Below are positions 12,404-24,091 of a stretch of 64,000 bases of DNA, one piece after another; position 1 is the stretch's first letter; each line of letters begins with the position of its first letter. The DNA is taken from contig CM056576.1 of assembly GCA_029721435.1 (NCBI GenBank), positions 60,097,876-60,161,875 of the forward strand. Direction: 5' to 3'. The position numbers and the translations under genes are program-made. This DNA is from Gymnothorax reevesii (Eukaryota; Chordata; Actinopteri; Anguilliformes; Muraenidae). The notes under the pieces were generated by a model. That model worked only from the letters and a program-made list of their open reading frames with translations. It was not told the origin of the DNA and did not search any database.

Positions 12404-13098
12404 CATGTGTGTCAAACTAGCGCCATGGTGAGCTGCTGGATAGCTCACTCGGTGATAGAAGTGACTATCACGTCGCGGGTTCGAGCCCCGGTCGTACCAA
12501 CCGGCAGGGGTCGGCAGCTTTTTCAGAGTAGCGCACAATTGGCCATCGCGCCAGAGGGTTTCAAATTGGGAAGGGAGTGCCGGGAAAGGGAAATAAATAA
12601 TCAGCTTTGTTCGCTGCTCAAGCGCCTCCTGTTGGCCAGACGGGCGCTAGTCAGGAAGATTCTAAGTCTGTGCATGTCCGGGTATCCTCCGCCCTCATTC
12701 TGCACTTGCGAAGATTCAACCAATGAGTGTATAAGAAGCAGTGGCTGACAGGCGTGTGCTGCGGAGGAGAGCCGTGAACTGTCCTCACTTTCCTGAGTTG
12801 GCAGCAACGGGTCCCATATGAGCAAGCTTTGTACATAGTTCACCAATTGGGCATTCCAGATTCGGTTGGGATTGGAGATGCCAAATTTATTTTAAAAAAA
12901 AAAAAAACTGGGGCCATGGAGGGCCAAGGGGCAGCAGGTTTTCATTCCTACCAAAACCTCCACCAGGTGATTTCACTGATTACCTCATCTTCAAGCAGAG
13001 TGAAGGGACTTAATTAGTGAAATCACCTGGTGGAGTTTCTAGTCAGAATGGAAACCTGCAGCCACTTGGCCCTCCATGGCACCAGTTTGACACCCCTG
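12404..13098. mobile_element. hAT-type MITE (CAGGGGTGTCAAACT ends), SINE-interrupted
   Basis: An exact 8-bp target duplication CCCTATGG lies at 12396-12403 and 13099-13106. The ends are CATGTGTGTCAAACT on the left and the inverse of CAGGGGTGTCAAACT on the right. Without the SINE the element is about 220 bp with an inner palindrome (CCACCAGGTGATTTCACT and its inverse). These ends are typical of hAT elements. Confidence 0.85.
12429..12905 (+). repeat. tRNA-derived SINE inside the hAT MITE
   Basis: The Pol III A-box-like TAGCTCACTCGG (12441-12452) and a perfect B-box GGTTCGAGCC (12478-12487) lie in a tRNA-like head. A GC-rich body of about 400 bp, a tail ending GGAGATGCCAAATTT and an A run (12894-12907) follow. 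Imperfect 14-bp target duplications of the form AACTNGNGCCATGG lie at 12415-12428 and 12906-12919, both part of the host MITE. Because of the tail and length it is a SINE and not a tRNA gene. Confidence 0.85.
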
Positions 13099-13899
13099 CC
13101 CTATGGTAAGCCGGTGCCATCGGCGTGGATGACGTCATTCAGAGTTCCGTTGAAAACATGCATACATGAGTATCGCGTCAATCTGACCATTCTGACAGTA
13201 GTAATAGCGACCTCCACCCTTCGCTGTCCAATGAAAGTCAACTGATTTTGTGTTATCGCGGTGATGGGCCAACTGTACTTCAACCACAGGAGTGGAGGGG
13301 CCCTGGCCGAGGCAGGACAGGTCATGGTCAAAGAGCACATAGTCGAGCAGCAAGTCAAGGAGCTGCTTAGCGTCACGAAGCAGGCAACCAAAATGACAAC
13401 TGGAATGATGTTACAAATAACAAAATTTACACTGCTAGTTTGACATTTGGATTTGAACCTGCTAAAAACCTTTATTTAGAAAATACAGACGTTTAACTAA
13501 ATTTGTTTTTATACTGTGTAATTTTTGGGGTAAGTATTCCGTACAAATGCAAATTATATATTAATATAAATTATATAAAAGTATTCCATAGGGAATGAGT
13601 TAATGAACCCATGCCAAATTTTTCTTGGATTGAGTTACTGACATTTGAAATACACGGGTGCAAGTCGAAACTTGGGGGCTTCATTTTTTCCACCACTTTT
13701 GAGTCCGCATAATTTTGAATGTAATGTAGGTAGATGAATGAAAATTTCAGGGTTGAAAGTCACATATCAGCTCTGCTGAAAACATCAATTGCAATACTAC
13801 CATGGGCATTTGCGGCCTCACAGCATGAAGTCAAACTTTGAAAATGAGTGATTCCATTTTCTCGGCAGCCAACTTCAAGCATCTATTCATCATACAAAA

Positions 13900-14610
13900 C
13901 CCAAAAGCAGTGAAGTTGGCACGTTGTGTAAATCGTAAAGAAAAACAGAATACAATGATTTGCAAATCCTTTTCAACCTATATTCAATTGAATACACTGC
14001 AAAGACTAGTTACTTAATGTTCGAACAGGTACATTTTTTGCAAATATTGGCTCACTTGGAATTTGATGCCTGCAACATGTTTCAAAAAAGCTGGCACAAG
14101 AGGCAAAAAAGACAGAGTTGAGATATGCTCATCAAACACTTATTTGGAACATCCCACAGGTGAACGGGCTAATTGGGAACAGGTGGGTGCCAAGATTGGG
14201 TATAAAAGCAGCTTCCCTGAAATGCTCAGTCATTCACAAACAAGGATGGGGCGAGGGTCACCACTTAGTGAACAAATGCGTGAGCTGATAGTCGAACAGT
14301 TTAAAAATAACATTCCTCAACAAGCTATTGCACGAAATTTAGGGATTTCATCATCTATGGTCCGTAATATCGTCACAAGGTTCAGATAATCTGGAGAAAT
14401 CACTGAACGTAAGTGACAAGGCCGAAAACCAACATTGAATGCCCGTGACCTTCGATCCCTCAGGCGGTACTGCATCAAGAACCGACATCAGTGTGTAAAG
14501 GACATCACCAAATGGGCTCAGGAACGCTTCAGAAAACCACTGTCAGTAACTACAGTTCGTCACTACATCTGCTAGTGCAAGTTAAAACTCTACAATGCAA
14601 AGCGAAAGCC
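13900..14610 (+). mobile_element. Tc1-like transposon fragment with HTH domain
   Basis: It starts with sequence like the Tc1 left end (GAAGTTGGCACGTTGTGTAA) and reads through a start codon near 14246 into MGRGSPLSEQ, then the HTH region (QQAIARNLGISSSMVRNI). A stop after VTRFR, a second stop and truncation at about 14600 follow the RKPLSVTTVRHY segment. The DDE catalytic region is absent. It is inserted between the arms of the long-inverted-repeat element. Confidence 0.85.
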
Positions 14611-15311
14611 ATTTATTGCAAATCATGCTTATTTTTATTGTACTGTATCCTAGCCATAAATCTGATCACAGCTCAGTTATCAAACTTATACAATTCCAAA
14701 AGATATAAATGTCTGAAGTTGGCTGTCAAGAAAATCACAATGACACGTCTAAAGTTTGACTTCATGTTGCGAGACCACAAATACACATGGCAGCATTATA
14801 ATTAAAGTTTTCAAAAGAGCTGATATGTGGCTTTCAACCCTGAAATTTTCAATGATCTACCCACATCACATACACAAAGTTATGATGACTCAAAAATGAA
14901 GGAAAAAATGAAGCTCCCAAATTTATACTTGCAACCACTGTACATCAAAAGTCAGTAACTTGAAATTTTTGCATGATCCAAGAAAAATCTGGCAGGGGTT
15001 CATTAAATATGTTGCAGTTACTGTGCTAAAAACTTTAGCCGATTTGGAGGAGGTCATTCGGGAACTTTGTTGATTTAATATGGAATGACCCAGATTTGTG
15101 AGAACCAGATGTGGACTCTTTAATATTTTAGAAAATCTGTCAAACACCATTCATCATTGCATTCACAAATGCTAGTGAAGACTGCGATGGTCTTCTCTAG
15201 GCTTGAGTTCATCTGAATGGAATTACATTTGTGCTCCTATTCTGAGTACACAGTGGGTAAAATTTCAGCACAGAAAAATATTGAGCGAACAAGTTTTAAT
15301 TCTAAAAAATT

Positions 15312-16184
15312 AACAAGAGCAAAGCAAAGCGTGGCATATGCCCCCGCCCGAATGTTGTCTCATTGACCGTACTGTTGTTTGATTTGAGCTTATGCCATTA
15401 AGGCATATCCATCATACATCTAAAAATGTATGAATATTGTAGGGAAAAGAAAGTCGGAGCATGCCCATTTTCTAAAGGAACCTTCCTCTAGTCACCCCAA
15501 ACATACAAACCTGAAATCAAATCCATAGGTGCCATTCTCCTTTAATAAACAAAAATAAAGATGACTACTGTGGCGGCCATATTAAAAGTCTGTTGTGCCC
15601 GTTTTCGAAAAGAACCTTCCACTAGTCACCAAAAAATGCATACCCAAAATCAAATCCATCGAACAAGTCGTTCTCCTTTAATCATCCGGAAACAAAAATG
15701 AAGAGGGTTGCCGTGGCGGCAATATTGAAAGTTGGCACGTGCCCTTTTTCTAAAGGAACCTTCCTCTAGTCACCCCAAACATACCTACCAAAAATCGAAT
15801 CGATCGGAAGAGTCATTCTCCTTTAATCGTCTGGACACTTAATCAAGACTGCTATGAAAGTCGGCGCCCGCCCATTTTCGAAATCAACCTTCCTCTAGTC
15901 ACCCCGAACATACATACCAAAAATCTAATCAATCAGACAAGTCGTCCTCTTTTAATCTTCCGGAAACGAAAATCAAGATGGCAGCCGTGGCAACCGTATT
16001 GAAAGTCAGAGCGAACCCGTTTTCACACAGAACCGTCCTCTAGTCATCCCGAAGCCACTGTCCAAAAATAGTTTGATTGTGTTGGACTGTTTTCAAGAAA
16101 ACTGGTTAATGGACGGACGGACGGACGGACGACTTGGGCAATAAAATAATGCCCCCTCTCCACGAATTTCGAGGCAGGGCCATA
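15312..16184 (+). mobile_element. Structured repeat element, family B, five cores
   Basis: AACAAGAG at 15312 is followed by the box TATGCCCCCGCCCGAA (about 15337). Five core units carry the word CCTCTAGTCACC (spacings 134, 144, 129 and 145 bp), then (GGAC)n at 16113-16130. A 3' stem holds AATGCCCCC and its partner GGGCCATA, and TTCGAGGCAGGGCCATA is roughly the inverse of the 5' box. The cores alternate '...TTCCTCTAGTCACCCC' with 'CTCCTTTAAT'. It is non-coding and lies in wdr26 intron 2. Confidence 0.7.
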
Positions 16185-16599
16185 AACATCATTTTGTGAT
16201 TCATTTGTTGCATCGCATGTACAGCTGACAGAACAACTTGCCCCAGCTTGCAGAGTTGCCCCAGTACTTTGTGTCACCGCCGTAGCGAACCATGAGGTTG
16301 CTGAGGTCTGGAGCCCGGTAATTTTTTCTCTAAGGCCGAAGTTTTGCACTATACATGTGAAAGAATGAACGTGATCTCATTTAATGAACCAAAGTGTTTT
16401 CACATTGTTACCAATTAACCTGCCAACACATATTAAGCCATTTTTAGAGAATAGTGCCAGCAGAGCAGTCAACAAATCTGAGTGAGTAGTACTCTGTAGT
16501 CCCTATGGCTGTATCATTTCAGTCTCATTTTAGCCAATTAGAACTTATTTCTAAGAGATTAACAACTAAGTTTCCTTCACATCAATAGTAAGAGGAATA

Positions 16600-17130
16600 A
16601 AATGTGCTTTGCGTGAGAGAAGGCAGTACCCCTCAGCCTCGAAATATCGAATGAACGTTCTGGACAAAGTTTCAACGGTCAAGGTCATTCATGAGGCACA
16701 GTTACCCACAAAGGCAACTCCACATCTCCAAAATCAAGTTCCTCACCAAAACAGTTTGAGAGAAACTGCCCAGAAAATGTTTGATATGTCAAGGTCACTG
16801 AGCAAAGGCCAAAGGTAATTCGGGTATGAAACCTCAACAGGGCACAGCTATCCACCAAGGCAAGTCCATATATGTAAAATGAAGTTCCTAATCCAAGTGG
16901 TTTGAGAGAAACAGCCCAGAAAAAAAACTTCAAAGGTCAAGGTCACTGAGCAAAGGTCATGCGGGTACAAAACCTTGACAAGGCATGGCTACCCACCAAG
17001 GCAAATCCACACACGGAAAATGAAGTTCCTAGCCAAGCAGTTACAGAGAAATGGCCTGGACAATAGCTGGACGCCCGGATGCGTCTGCCCGTCTGCGAAG
17101 GGGATGACAATACCCTCTGCCCCTTAGTCA
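16600..17130 (+). repeat. Structured repeat element, CACCAAGGCAA cores
   Basis: Three diverged units of about 140 bp (marker GCAYRGYTACCCACMAAGGCA near 16701, 16843 and 16983) each carry AAGGTCACTGAGCAAAGG. The last is followed by a GGACGCCCGGATGCG tract and GATGACAATACCCTCTGCCCC. The 5' side has GAGAAGGCAGTACCCCTC. Terminal pairing is weak, so the ends are uncertain. Confidence 0.55.
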
Positions 17131-17511
17131 CTTACGCAAGCCTCCACTGAGATGAGTCCTCTTTCTTTGAAAACAAAAACACATGCTCACCCTAGGTTAA
17201 TATCAGTATTACACATATTCACCATGTTTACTTAACTGTTGAATTGAACGGATCACCACCTGTCAGACTAGACTATCACACTTCTGAATAACATTTTTCA
17301 TCATTTTGGAGGTTAAACATTATCAATTTTTGTTTGATACCCAACTAATCTCAATTATCAAAACAATAAACATAATATTGCATTATGTAGCACTCTGCCT
17401 CTTGTAAATGGGATTTTATCATACAGCACAGGCTAGCCTCATATTTCAACAGCTCTGAAATTTAATGTTGCCTACGGAGTGTGGTTGCAGGGTTACAATA
17501 TGAAGCTATAT

Positions 17512-17543
<32 letters not shown>

Positions 17544-17739
17544 AATACTCAAAGTTAGTTAACCAAGATTGCTGGATAACGTCTGTCTTCTCAACCCACT
17601 GTCTGTATTAACCCAATCATGTCCATGACAGAAACATCTTAACTCGCCAGAAGGACAACAGCATTAAGGAATGGTTCAAAATGCCTCAAAATCAAGTAGG
17701 TTGTAATAAGAAGGGATGTTTGCATGTTTAGCCTATAGT

Positions 17740-18735
17740 ATACATAGAAATGCTGTACGTCCGTCCGTGTGTCCGTCCGTGAACAGTGTACTCGCAATAA
17801 CTTTTGACAGTTTTGATGGAGGATCACCAAATTCACAACACATATGCCCCTCGTGAAGGCCTTGCTCAGGTTTAATGATGAGTGACCTTGACCTAGTTTT
17901 CAAGGTCACTCAGCAAAAAGATGTGAAGAACACTGTACTCGCAATAACTTTTGACAGCTTTGATGGAGGATCACCAAATTCACACCACATATGCCTCTCA
18001 TGAAGGCCTTGCTCAAGTTCAATGATGATTGACCTTGACCTAGTTCTCAAGGTCACTGAGCAAAAATATGTGAAGAACACTGTACTCGCAATAACTTTTG
18101 ACAGCTTTGATGGAGGATCACCAAATTCACACCACATATGCCTCTCATGAAGGCCTTGCTCAAGTTCAATGATGATTGACCTTGACCTAGTTCTCAAGGT
18201 CACTGAGCAAAAATATGTGAAGAACACTGTACTCGCAATAACTTTTGACAGCTTTGATGGAGGATCACCAAATTCACACCACATATGCCTCTCATGAAGG
18301 CCTTGCTCAAATTCAATGATGAGTGACCTTGACCTAGTTTTCAAGGTCACTGAGCAAAAACATGTGAGGAACACTGTACTCGCAATAACTTTTGATAGCT
18401 TTGATGGAGGCTCACCAAATTGAACATGTTAGGTAGATCTCAGCCATTGGCACAAAACTATGCCTTGGAGATGCGTCCATCATTCACAAGTCATGAAAAT
18501 TGTAATCTCTCTCATGACCCATGGTTATATTTAGCTCATATCACAATGATCCATCCCTCATCCATCTCTCTGTTCAACCAATGACCAATGAGCTAGTGTC
18601 ATTGTACTTCACATTATTAGTCGTACAGTGCACCGCATTATTTTCAGCCATCAAAAAAGTTTTTGCCACATGTTTCTAGTCACTTGTGCGACGGGGTACA
18701 CAAGGCCTTCAGGTCAGCAGGCCATTTTTTGGTTA
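17740..18735 (-). mobile_element. 147-bp tandem-core element, copy 1
   Basis: ATAGAAATGCTG plus a (GTCC)n tract at 17757-17781 precedes units starting at 17787, 17928, 18075, 18222 and 18369, the last three intervals each exactly 147 bp. Each unit carries TGACCTTGA and TCAAGGTCA as an inverted pair 8 bp apart. The right flank (TGTACTTCACATTATTAGT through AGCAGGCCATTTTT) is shared with the copy at 19.7 kb, so it belongs to the element. The microsatellite marks the 3' side, hence the minus orientation. A 49-residue repetitive open frame is a by-product of 147 being divisible by three. Confidence 0.75.
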
Positions 18736-18924
18736 ACAACAGCCAATCTGAATACAGCATTTGCACACCAGCAAACTTTATTCTATTGCATCAGTTGATT
18801 TCAATGCATAATCAAAACAATGTTTGCAGGGTAAATAGTAACAGAACAATGTATGTGCTACATTAATTGTAAGAACTCACTGAAAGGGAGAGGAAAACAC
18901 TTTTCCCCCCCACAGGCCTGCTTG

Positions 18925-19640
18925 GGTCATTCTATGTCAATTCAGATAGAGGCGTTGCTCACCGACTCAGATTTTGTTCAAACTTTGTGTACAGGATATT
19001 TGGACCAAAAACTTAGCTGTGCAAAATATTCTCGCTGAATTTTCAGAATTTAATATTTTTTCACACCTGAGAAATTTGGAATTTTCACACTGGAAAAAGC
19101 ACCTTAGCTGACAAGCCATTTTTAAGGTTCAATGTCTCCACAAATGCGTATAATCCCCGAGCCCTGAAATTCGGTGAGCACAGAGATGAAATTGTTACCA
19201 CCAGGAACAAAGATTTTGAAGGCACAAATAAAGGTCAGATTTTTTATCATTTGTCCCTGAAAATAAAACAAAAAGCAAAATTTTCAAACTATGGTGGTAT
19301 TGGGGGCTCAATATACCTCCTGAAGTTTATATATATGAAAATTTATGCTTCATCTCAAGAAACAAGAGACTGCGGAAAAATCTCTTAAATCTACCTCCAT
19401 CCTTGATAAGCAGATTTGTAACGTACTGCATTAATCTTAGATAAATATTTTTCATAATCTGGCCATAGTTTGTCAGGTTATCACCAGTTAATACTGGTTA
19501 ATACACTCAAAAGAAGATGATCTCATCATGCACACAAAGTGCATGTCTACTGTTGATCTGCCACCGGCGAAAGGTTATCAGGCACACCAGTGCAGCCAAG
19601 AAAATATGATTTTAGTTTTAAAAAATGCCAGGCCCCCGAA
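18925..19640. other. AT-rich spacer between the two 147-bp arrays
   Basis: Starts GGGTCATTCTATGTCAATTC, which echoes the GGGTCATTCCAT word of the long-inverted-repeat element at 12-15 kb, so it may be a decayed arm of a related element. No inverted partner or gene was found. Confidence 0.3.
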
Positions 19641-19736
19641 AACATCAAATACTGAGTTTGGTTCACCTCATGCATAATGTTCAAGTTGGTTTAACTCATT
19701 TTCCATGCTGATTAATTGTCCATTGTCGTCCCGGTG

Positions 19737-20735
19737 TCGGACATAGAAATGCTGTTCGTCCGTCCGTCCGTGCGTGCGTGCGTCCGTCCGTCCGTCCGGG
19801 AACAGTGTACTCGCTATAACTTTTGACAGCTTTGATGGAGGATCACCAAATTCACACCACATATGCCTCTCGTGAAGGCCTTGCTCAAGTTCAATGATGA
19901 GTGACCCTGACCTAGTTTTCAAGGTCACTGAGCAAAAACATGTGAAGAACACTGTCCTTGCAATAACGGGGAACACTGTACTCGCCATAACTTTTGACAG
20001 CTTTGATGGAGGATCACCAAATTCACACCACATATGCCTCTCATGAAGGCCTTGCTCAAGTTCGATGACGAGTAACCTTCACCTAGTTTTCAAGGTCACT
20101 GAGCAAAAAGATGTGAGGAACACTGTACTCGCCATAACTTTTGACAGCTTTGATGGAGGATCACCAAATTCACACCACATATGCCCCTCATGAAGGCCTT
20201 GCTCAAGTTCGATGACGAGTAACCTTCACCTAGTTTTCAAGGTCACTGAGCAAAAAGATGTGAGGAACACTGTACTCGCAAAAACTTGTGACAGCTTTGA
20301 TGGAGGATCACCAAATTCACACCACATATGCCTCTCACGAAGGCCTTGCTCAAGTTCGATGATGAGTGACCTTGACCTAGTTTTCAAGGTCATTGAGCAA
20401 AAAGATGTGAGGAACACTGTACTCGCAATAACTTGTGACAGCTTTGATGGAGGATCACCAAATTCACACCACATATGCCTCTCACGAAGGCCTTGCTCAA
20501 GTTCGCTGACGAGTGACCTTCACCTAGTTTTCAAGGTCACTGAGCAAAAAGATGTGAGGAACACTGTACTCGCAAAAACTTTTGACAGCTTTGATAGAGG
20601 CTCCTGTACTTCACATTATTAGTGGTACACGGCACCACATTATTTTCAGCCATCAAAACAGTTTTTGCCGCATGTTTCTGGTCATTTGTGCGACGGGGGA
20701 CACAAGGCCTTCAGGCCAGCAGGCCATTTTTAAAA
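19737..20735 (-). mobile_element. 147-bp tandem-core element, copy 2
   Basis: ACATAGAAATGCTG and a (GTCC/GTGC)n tract (19760-19798) precede units starting at 19800, 19947, 19971, 20118, 20265, 20412 and 20559. All spacings are exactly 147 bp except one 24-bp partial step at 19947-19971. The right flank from TGTACTTCACATTATTAGT matches copy 1. Every unit contains the inverted AAGGTCA-type pair. The orientation is the same as copy 1, about 2 kb away. Confidence 0.8.
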
Positions 20736-20889
20736 TGGAGGCAGAAACTGCGAATGTCTGCTTATTATCATGGAATTACGTTTTCAGGGCAAGTAGAGAT
20801 ATGGTTTCGTTGTTCTGAATTCAGAAAAAAAAATGTTTGGGGGTGTCTGGAATATGATTAATTGATACAGTCAAGTCAGTTTTTTTAAA

Positions 20890-22000
20890 CAGGGCTCGCA
20901 AAAATCACCTGCCCGACATCTTTGGGCAACAAGAAATTTAGGTTGGGCAACTGCAATTTCTTAACTTTCTTCCCGGTGGGCAACCACTGTCTATTGTTGA
21001 TCACGAAGGCCCTGGGTGCCGATAATGGGAGATCCAGACTGGGCCAATATCGTTGAGTGTATGGGGAACGGGAGAGGCTGAAAGAGCAAGACCATATACA
21101 GCAGGGTTGTTTTAGTCATCATAAGCTAATGATTAAACCACAGATGTGTCAATATATTCCTCGTCTGCCTAAATAGCCGAACACATAATACTAGTGAATG
21201 GTCCACAAGGAACATGGTGACAAAGCAGTTTGAACACCCATGGTTTCAATACTTTATATGTAATTCTCTGTAAACCCGAGAGATGGTTGTGCATGAAAAT
21301 CCCAGTAGATCAGCAGTTGCTGAAATACTCAGACCAGCCCGTCTGGCACCAACAACCATGCCATGATCAAAGTCATTTAAATCACCTTTCGTCCCCATTC
21401 TAATACGCAGTTTGAACTTCAGCAAATAGTCTTGACCATGTCTACATGCCTAAATGCACTGAATTGCAGCCATTTGACTGGCTGATTGGATATTTTCATT
21501 AATCAGCCATTAAACAGGTTTACCTAATGAGGTGGTCGGTGAGTGTACACTCAATAGTCAGTAGGCACGAGATATTGTGCATGCAAGATATGTGGACAAA
21601 TCCTAACCCTATTTTAATTTTACTGCCACGTGAACTGGTCACTTTAAATCAACAATGTAATTTATTTCAGACTGAGTTCAGAACTATAACTGAAAAATGA
21701 TTTTTTTACCCTGCTAGCTTCAAAGAAGCTTCTAAATCTGACAGGTAATTGTCAATCAGACCAAGCACAGTTTCTTTTGAAAATGTGTGTTGTGATGCTA
21801 TATATTGTGAACATTGGATTTGAGGTGGGCAAGCAGGCAACTGTTGAGGGCAAAAAAAAATTCTAGCGTGACTTGCCTTTAGGGCAACCACTTTTTTGAA
21901 AAATCTGGAAGATCTTTGTTGCAACTTCAGTTGGTGAACACAGACACGAGTCCATTTGTGTCTCTTGTATTCAGTCATGCAGCACATGAATCCTAGTGAG
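20890..22000. repeat. hAT-like left end and a widespread fish repeat
   Basis: CAGGGCTCGCAAAAATCACC at 20891 looks like a hAT end with TTGGGCAA subterminal words, which recur at 21825-21895 (GTGGGCAAGCAGGCAACTG). Inside, 21190-21545 holds a block with GAGATGGTTGTGCATGAAAA and a terminal CTAATGAGGTGGTCGGTGAG, recognisable as a common fish interspersed repeat, probably a LINE-type 3' tail. No right terminus was found for the outer element. Confidence 0.45.
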
Positions 22001-22032
22001 TCAAACAAATATGCACACCTGCGCAGGCACAG

Positions 22033-22080
22033 AGACACACACGCGCGCACACGCAAACACACACACACACGCAAACACAC
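22033..22080. repeat. (CA)n/(CG) microsatellite
   Basis: Short mixed CACACG/CACAA tract. Confidence 0.85.
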
Positions 22081-22139
22081 AAATGTAAACATTTCTCTTC
22101 AAGAAAAAACTTTTCAAAGCAAATGCTTGTCTGCTTTTT

Positions 22140-24091
22140 TTTTTTTTCGATAGGAAATAGAATGTTTTATTTAAAAATTGGGGGGGGAAAGGGGAATTAA
22201 CACAGTAAAATACCCTTCACCACAGCATTTCAGTGAATACCATACCAAACTATACAATTTTGTGCTGATGCATCCCTATTCGCAACTTTAGACTGTCAGA
22301 CCAGGTCCTTTTCAATGAATTTTTCCTTGCGACATCATCATTATCCATATTTCCTATTTGAAACCCTTGCTTTTCCCAGCGGTGTGAAGGGGGCCCAACT
22401 GCTTCATTTTTACCTTCCAAACAAAAGCGAGTCACTCTGATCTGTGACCACATTGCTGGAAAAGCACCGCAGAGCAGAAGGATGTAACTAACTACTAACT
22501 AAGTGAAGATTTTTGCGGACAGAAAACAATTTTCACTTGGCTAGTAACGTTAATTACATTTTCTGTACTCGTTTCATTTTTGAAACCGACAAATGGGCAA
22601 CCTGAGTACTCCCATCTAATGTCTCTCTCCGTCCAAAGACATCAGGCAACTTGTACTTCAGCAATGCTGGATCTGCTGCTGTGAACCTGACCGGGAGCCA
22701 TACGGAAACATGAGCCAACTACGTTTTTGTCGCTTGCGATTTGAACATTGTCAAGAATAAAGCGATAACAGTACAGTACAGTACCTGATTCATTGCTGTA
22801 CTGAGCAATATTTGCCAACGACCAATGAATATTAATTAGCAATAGCATTGCTCCCTGGCCATCAGCAAGCTAAATAACAGCTGGTAACGTGACATGCATG
22901 TAGCTCTACAATTTGTGGTGACCTCTTATCACCTAAGCTACTGAACCATCGCTTAGCTAACTTTATCAATCATAAATGCTAATTCGGATATAAACTGTAT
23001 TCTGAGGACTGTGTACATTTACATATCAGTATTTTTTCAACGGAAGAGGAGACATTGAACTAGAGGCCATCTGGGATTGCAGCAGCAGCTACAGCAATGC
23101 TGGAATTGTTTTCAGTATAGCAGTCCTTATTACTACACATTCAGGGAGAGCATAGCAGAACCACACGCACCCATCTTCAAACTCAGCCATCCTTCCTATC
23201 CCAACCTCTCCCCTGCCATGTTTCCTGACTGCATTCTAAAACGGTTGTGATGCCATCAGGTTCACAAAAGTTGTCCACAAACAGAATCAAAGACAGACAT
23301 AAACAACTGAAAAAAATCCTTAATAGCAGTTGTATAGGGATTTCAGACAAGTGTCAAAGTCTCTGAATTTAAAAAAAAAAAAAAAGTCACACTCTTTCCT
23401 GACTCAGCAACTGTCCTCCATCCCCCTCAAGAGGGTCTTTAGCACAATAGAAATCATTTATGACAGAAGAAGCTCCCTAGCAGGCGCAAATACAGAGGAC
23501 TATACTCCTTGCTTTACAATCTGGCCCTAAATTGACTGGCAGTATTTAAATGTTAAGTATTTGACTGTTATTCAAAGTACAGTTCTGCAATTTATTTAGC
23601 TTTTTTCATTATTAAGATGTTCTGTACTTAACTGTAGTTCAACATTCAGTTCTGACATTTACATAGTCATTTGTTTTTATTCTTTACTTGATCAGTTCAT
23701 TTCTGGTCAAAACTGGTTGACAGCTGATCACTTCTTGGTACCTTTGCATAGTCCCCTCAGTGCGCAACCCAATAAAAAAGTCAATTTTCATTACAGCTCA
23801 AAAATTTATTGTCGGCCCCCAAATCAGCAAGTGGCGAATCCCCCCCCACGCAACAATTGATGTCCATCTCAAAAATCCTATATCCATCGGACACTACTGA
23901 AATGTGCTTGTAATGGCAAGCATTTTCACATTTCTGCTAAATAAACCTTCAGTAGTCTACCAACATCAGAACTCTAGAGTTGTTGCAGCGATGATAGTAA
24001 AAGACTACAGATAAAATTTAAAAAAAAAAAAACTTGTATATTTTTGTTTTTAATGCAAACACCATTGAAGTGCTTGCTTTCAATGACTTAG
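22140..24091. other. wdr26 intron 2, no recognised feature
   Basis: Mixed-composition intronic DNA with poly-T (22137) and poly-A (23370) runs. No conserved frame or element end was recognised. Confidence 0.4.

Larger units (their letters stand above)
12356..13599. mobile_element. TTAA-target DNA transposon with CTCATTCCCTA ends
   Basis: TTAA at 12352-12355 and 13600-13603 flanks inverted ends CTCATTCCCTACTGCC and CCATAGGGAATGAG (11-bp perfect match). The empty site is visible in the right arm of the outer element, where ACATATTTAATGAACCC is uninterrupted, which proves the TTAA duplication. TTAA targets are used by piggyBac and Kolobok elements; which applies here is undecided. Minus-strand frames at 13101-13391 may be transposase remnants but I do not recognise them. 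Confidence 0.7.
12130..15120. mobile_element. Long-inverted-repeat element, outermost of a nest
   Basis: The left arm (about 12220-12352 plus 13604-13900) is the inverse of the right arm (about 14705-15080). For example, GTTAATGAACCCATGCC on the left matches TTAATGAACCCCTGCC read from the right, and TTTCAGGGTTGAAAGTCACA occurs in both arms. Removing the inner insertions restores continuity. No transposase was recognised, because the centre is occupied by a Tc1. The design resembles the Kolobok-like element at 27.9-30.1 kb, but relationship is inferred only. Confidence 0.6.

Noticed and set aside
12429..12505. Functional tRNA gene
   Set aside because: A and B boxes are good, but the sequence runs on into a 400-bp body with an A tail and target duplications, so it is a SINE.
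13101..13391. Host gene or clear piggyBac transposase in the TTAA element
   Set aside because: The overlapping minus-strand frames have no motif that I can recognise and no DDE residues can be placed.
17910..18374. 154-residue open frame with near-identical 49-residue repeats (minus)
   Set aside because: The frame exists because the 147-bp DNA unit is divisible by three and happens to lack stops. The other array has the same effect on both strands. There is no start context or coding signal beyond the repeat.
17787..20600. CRISPR-like array
   Set aside because: Regular direct repeats, but there are no unique spacers of 30-40 bp between short repeats, the whole 147-bp unit is repeated, and the genome is a vertebrate.
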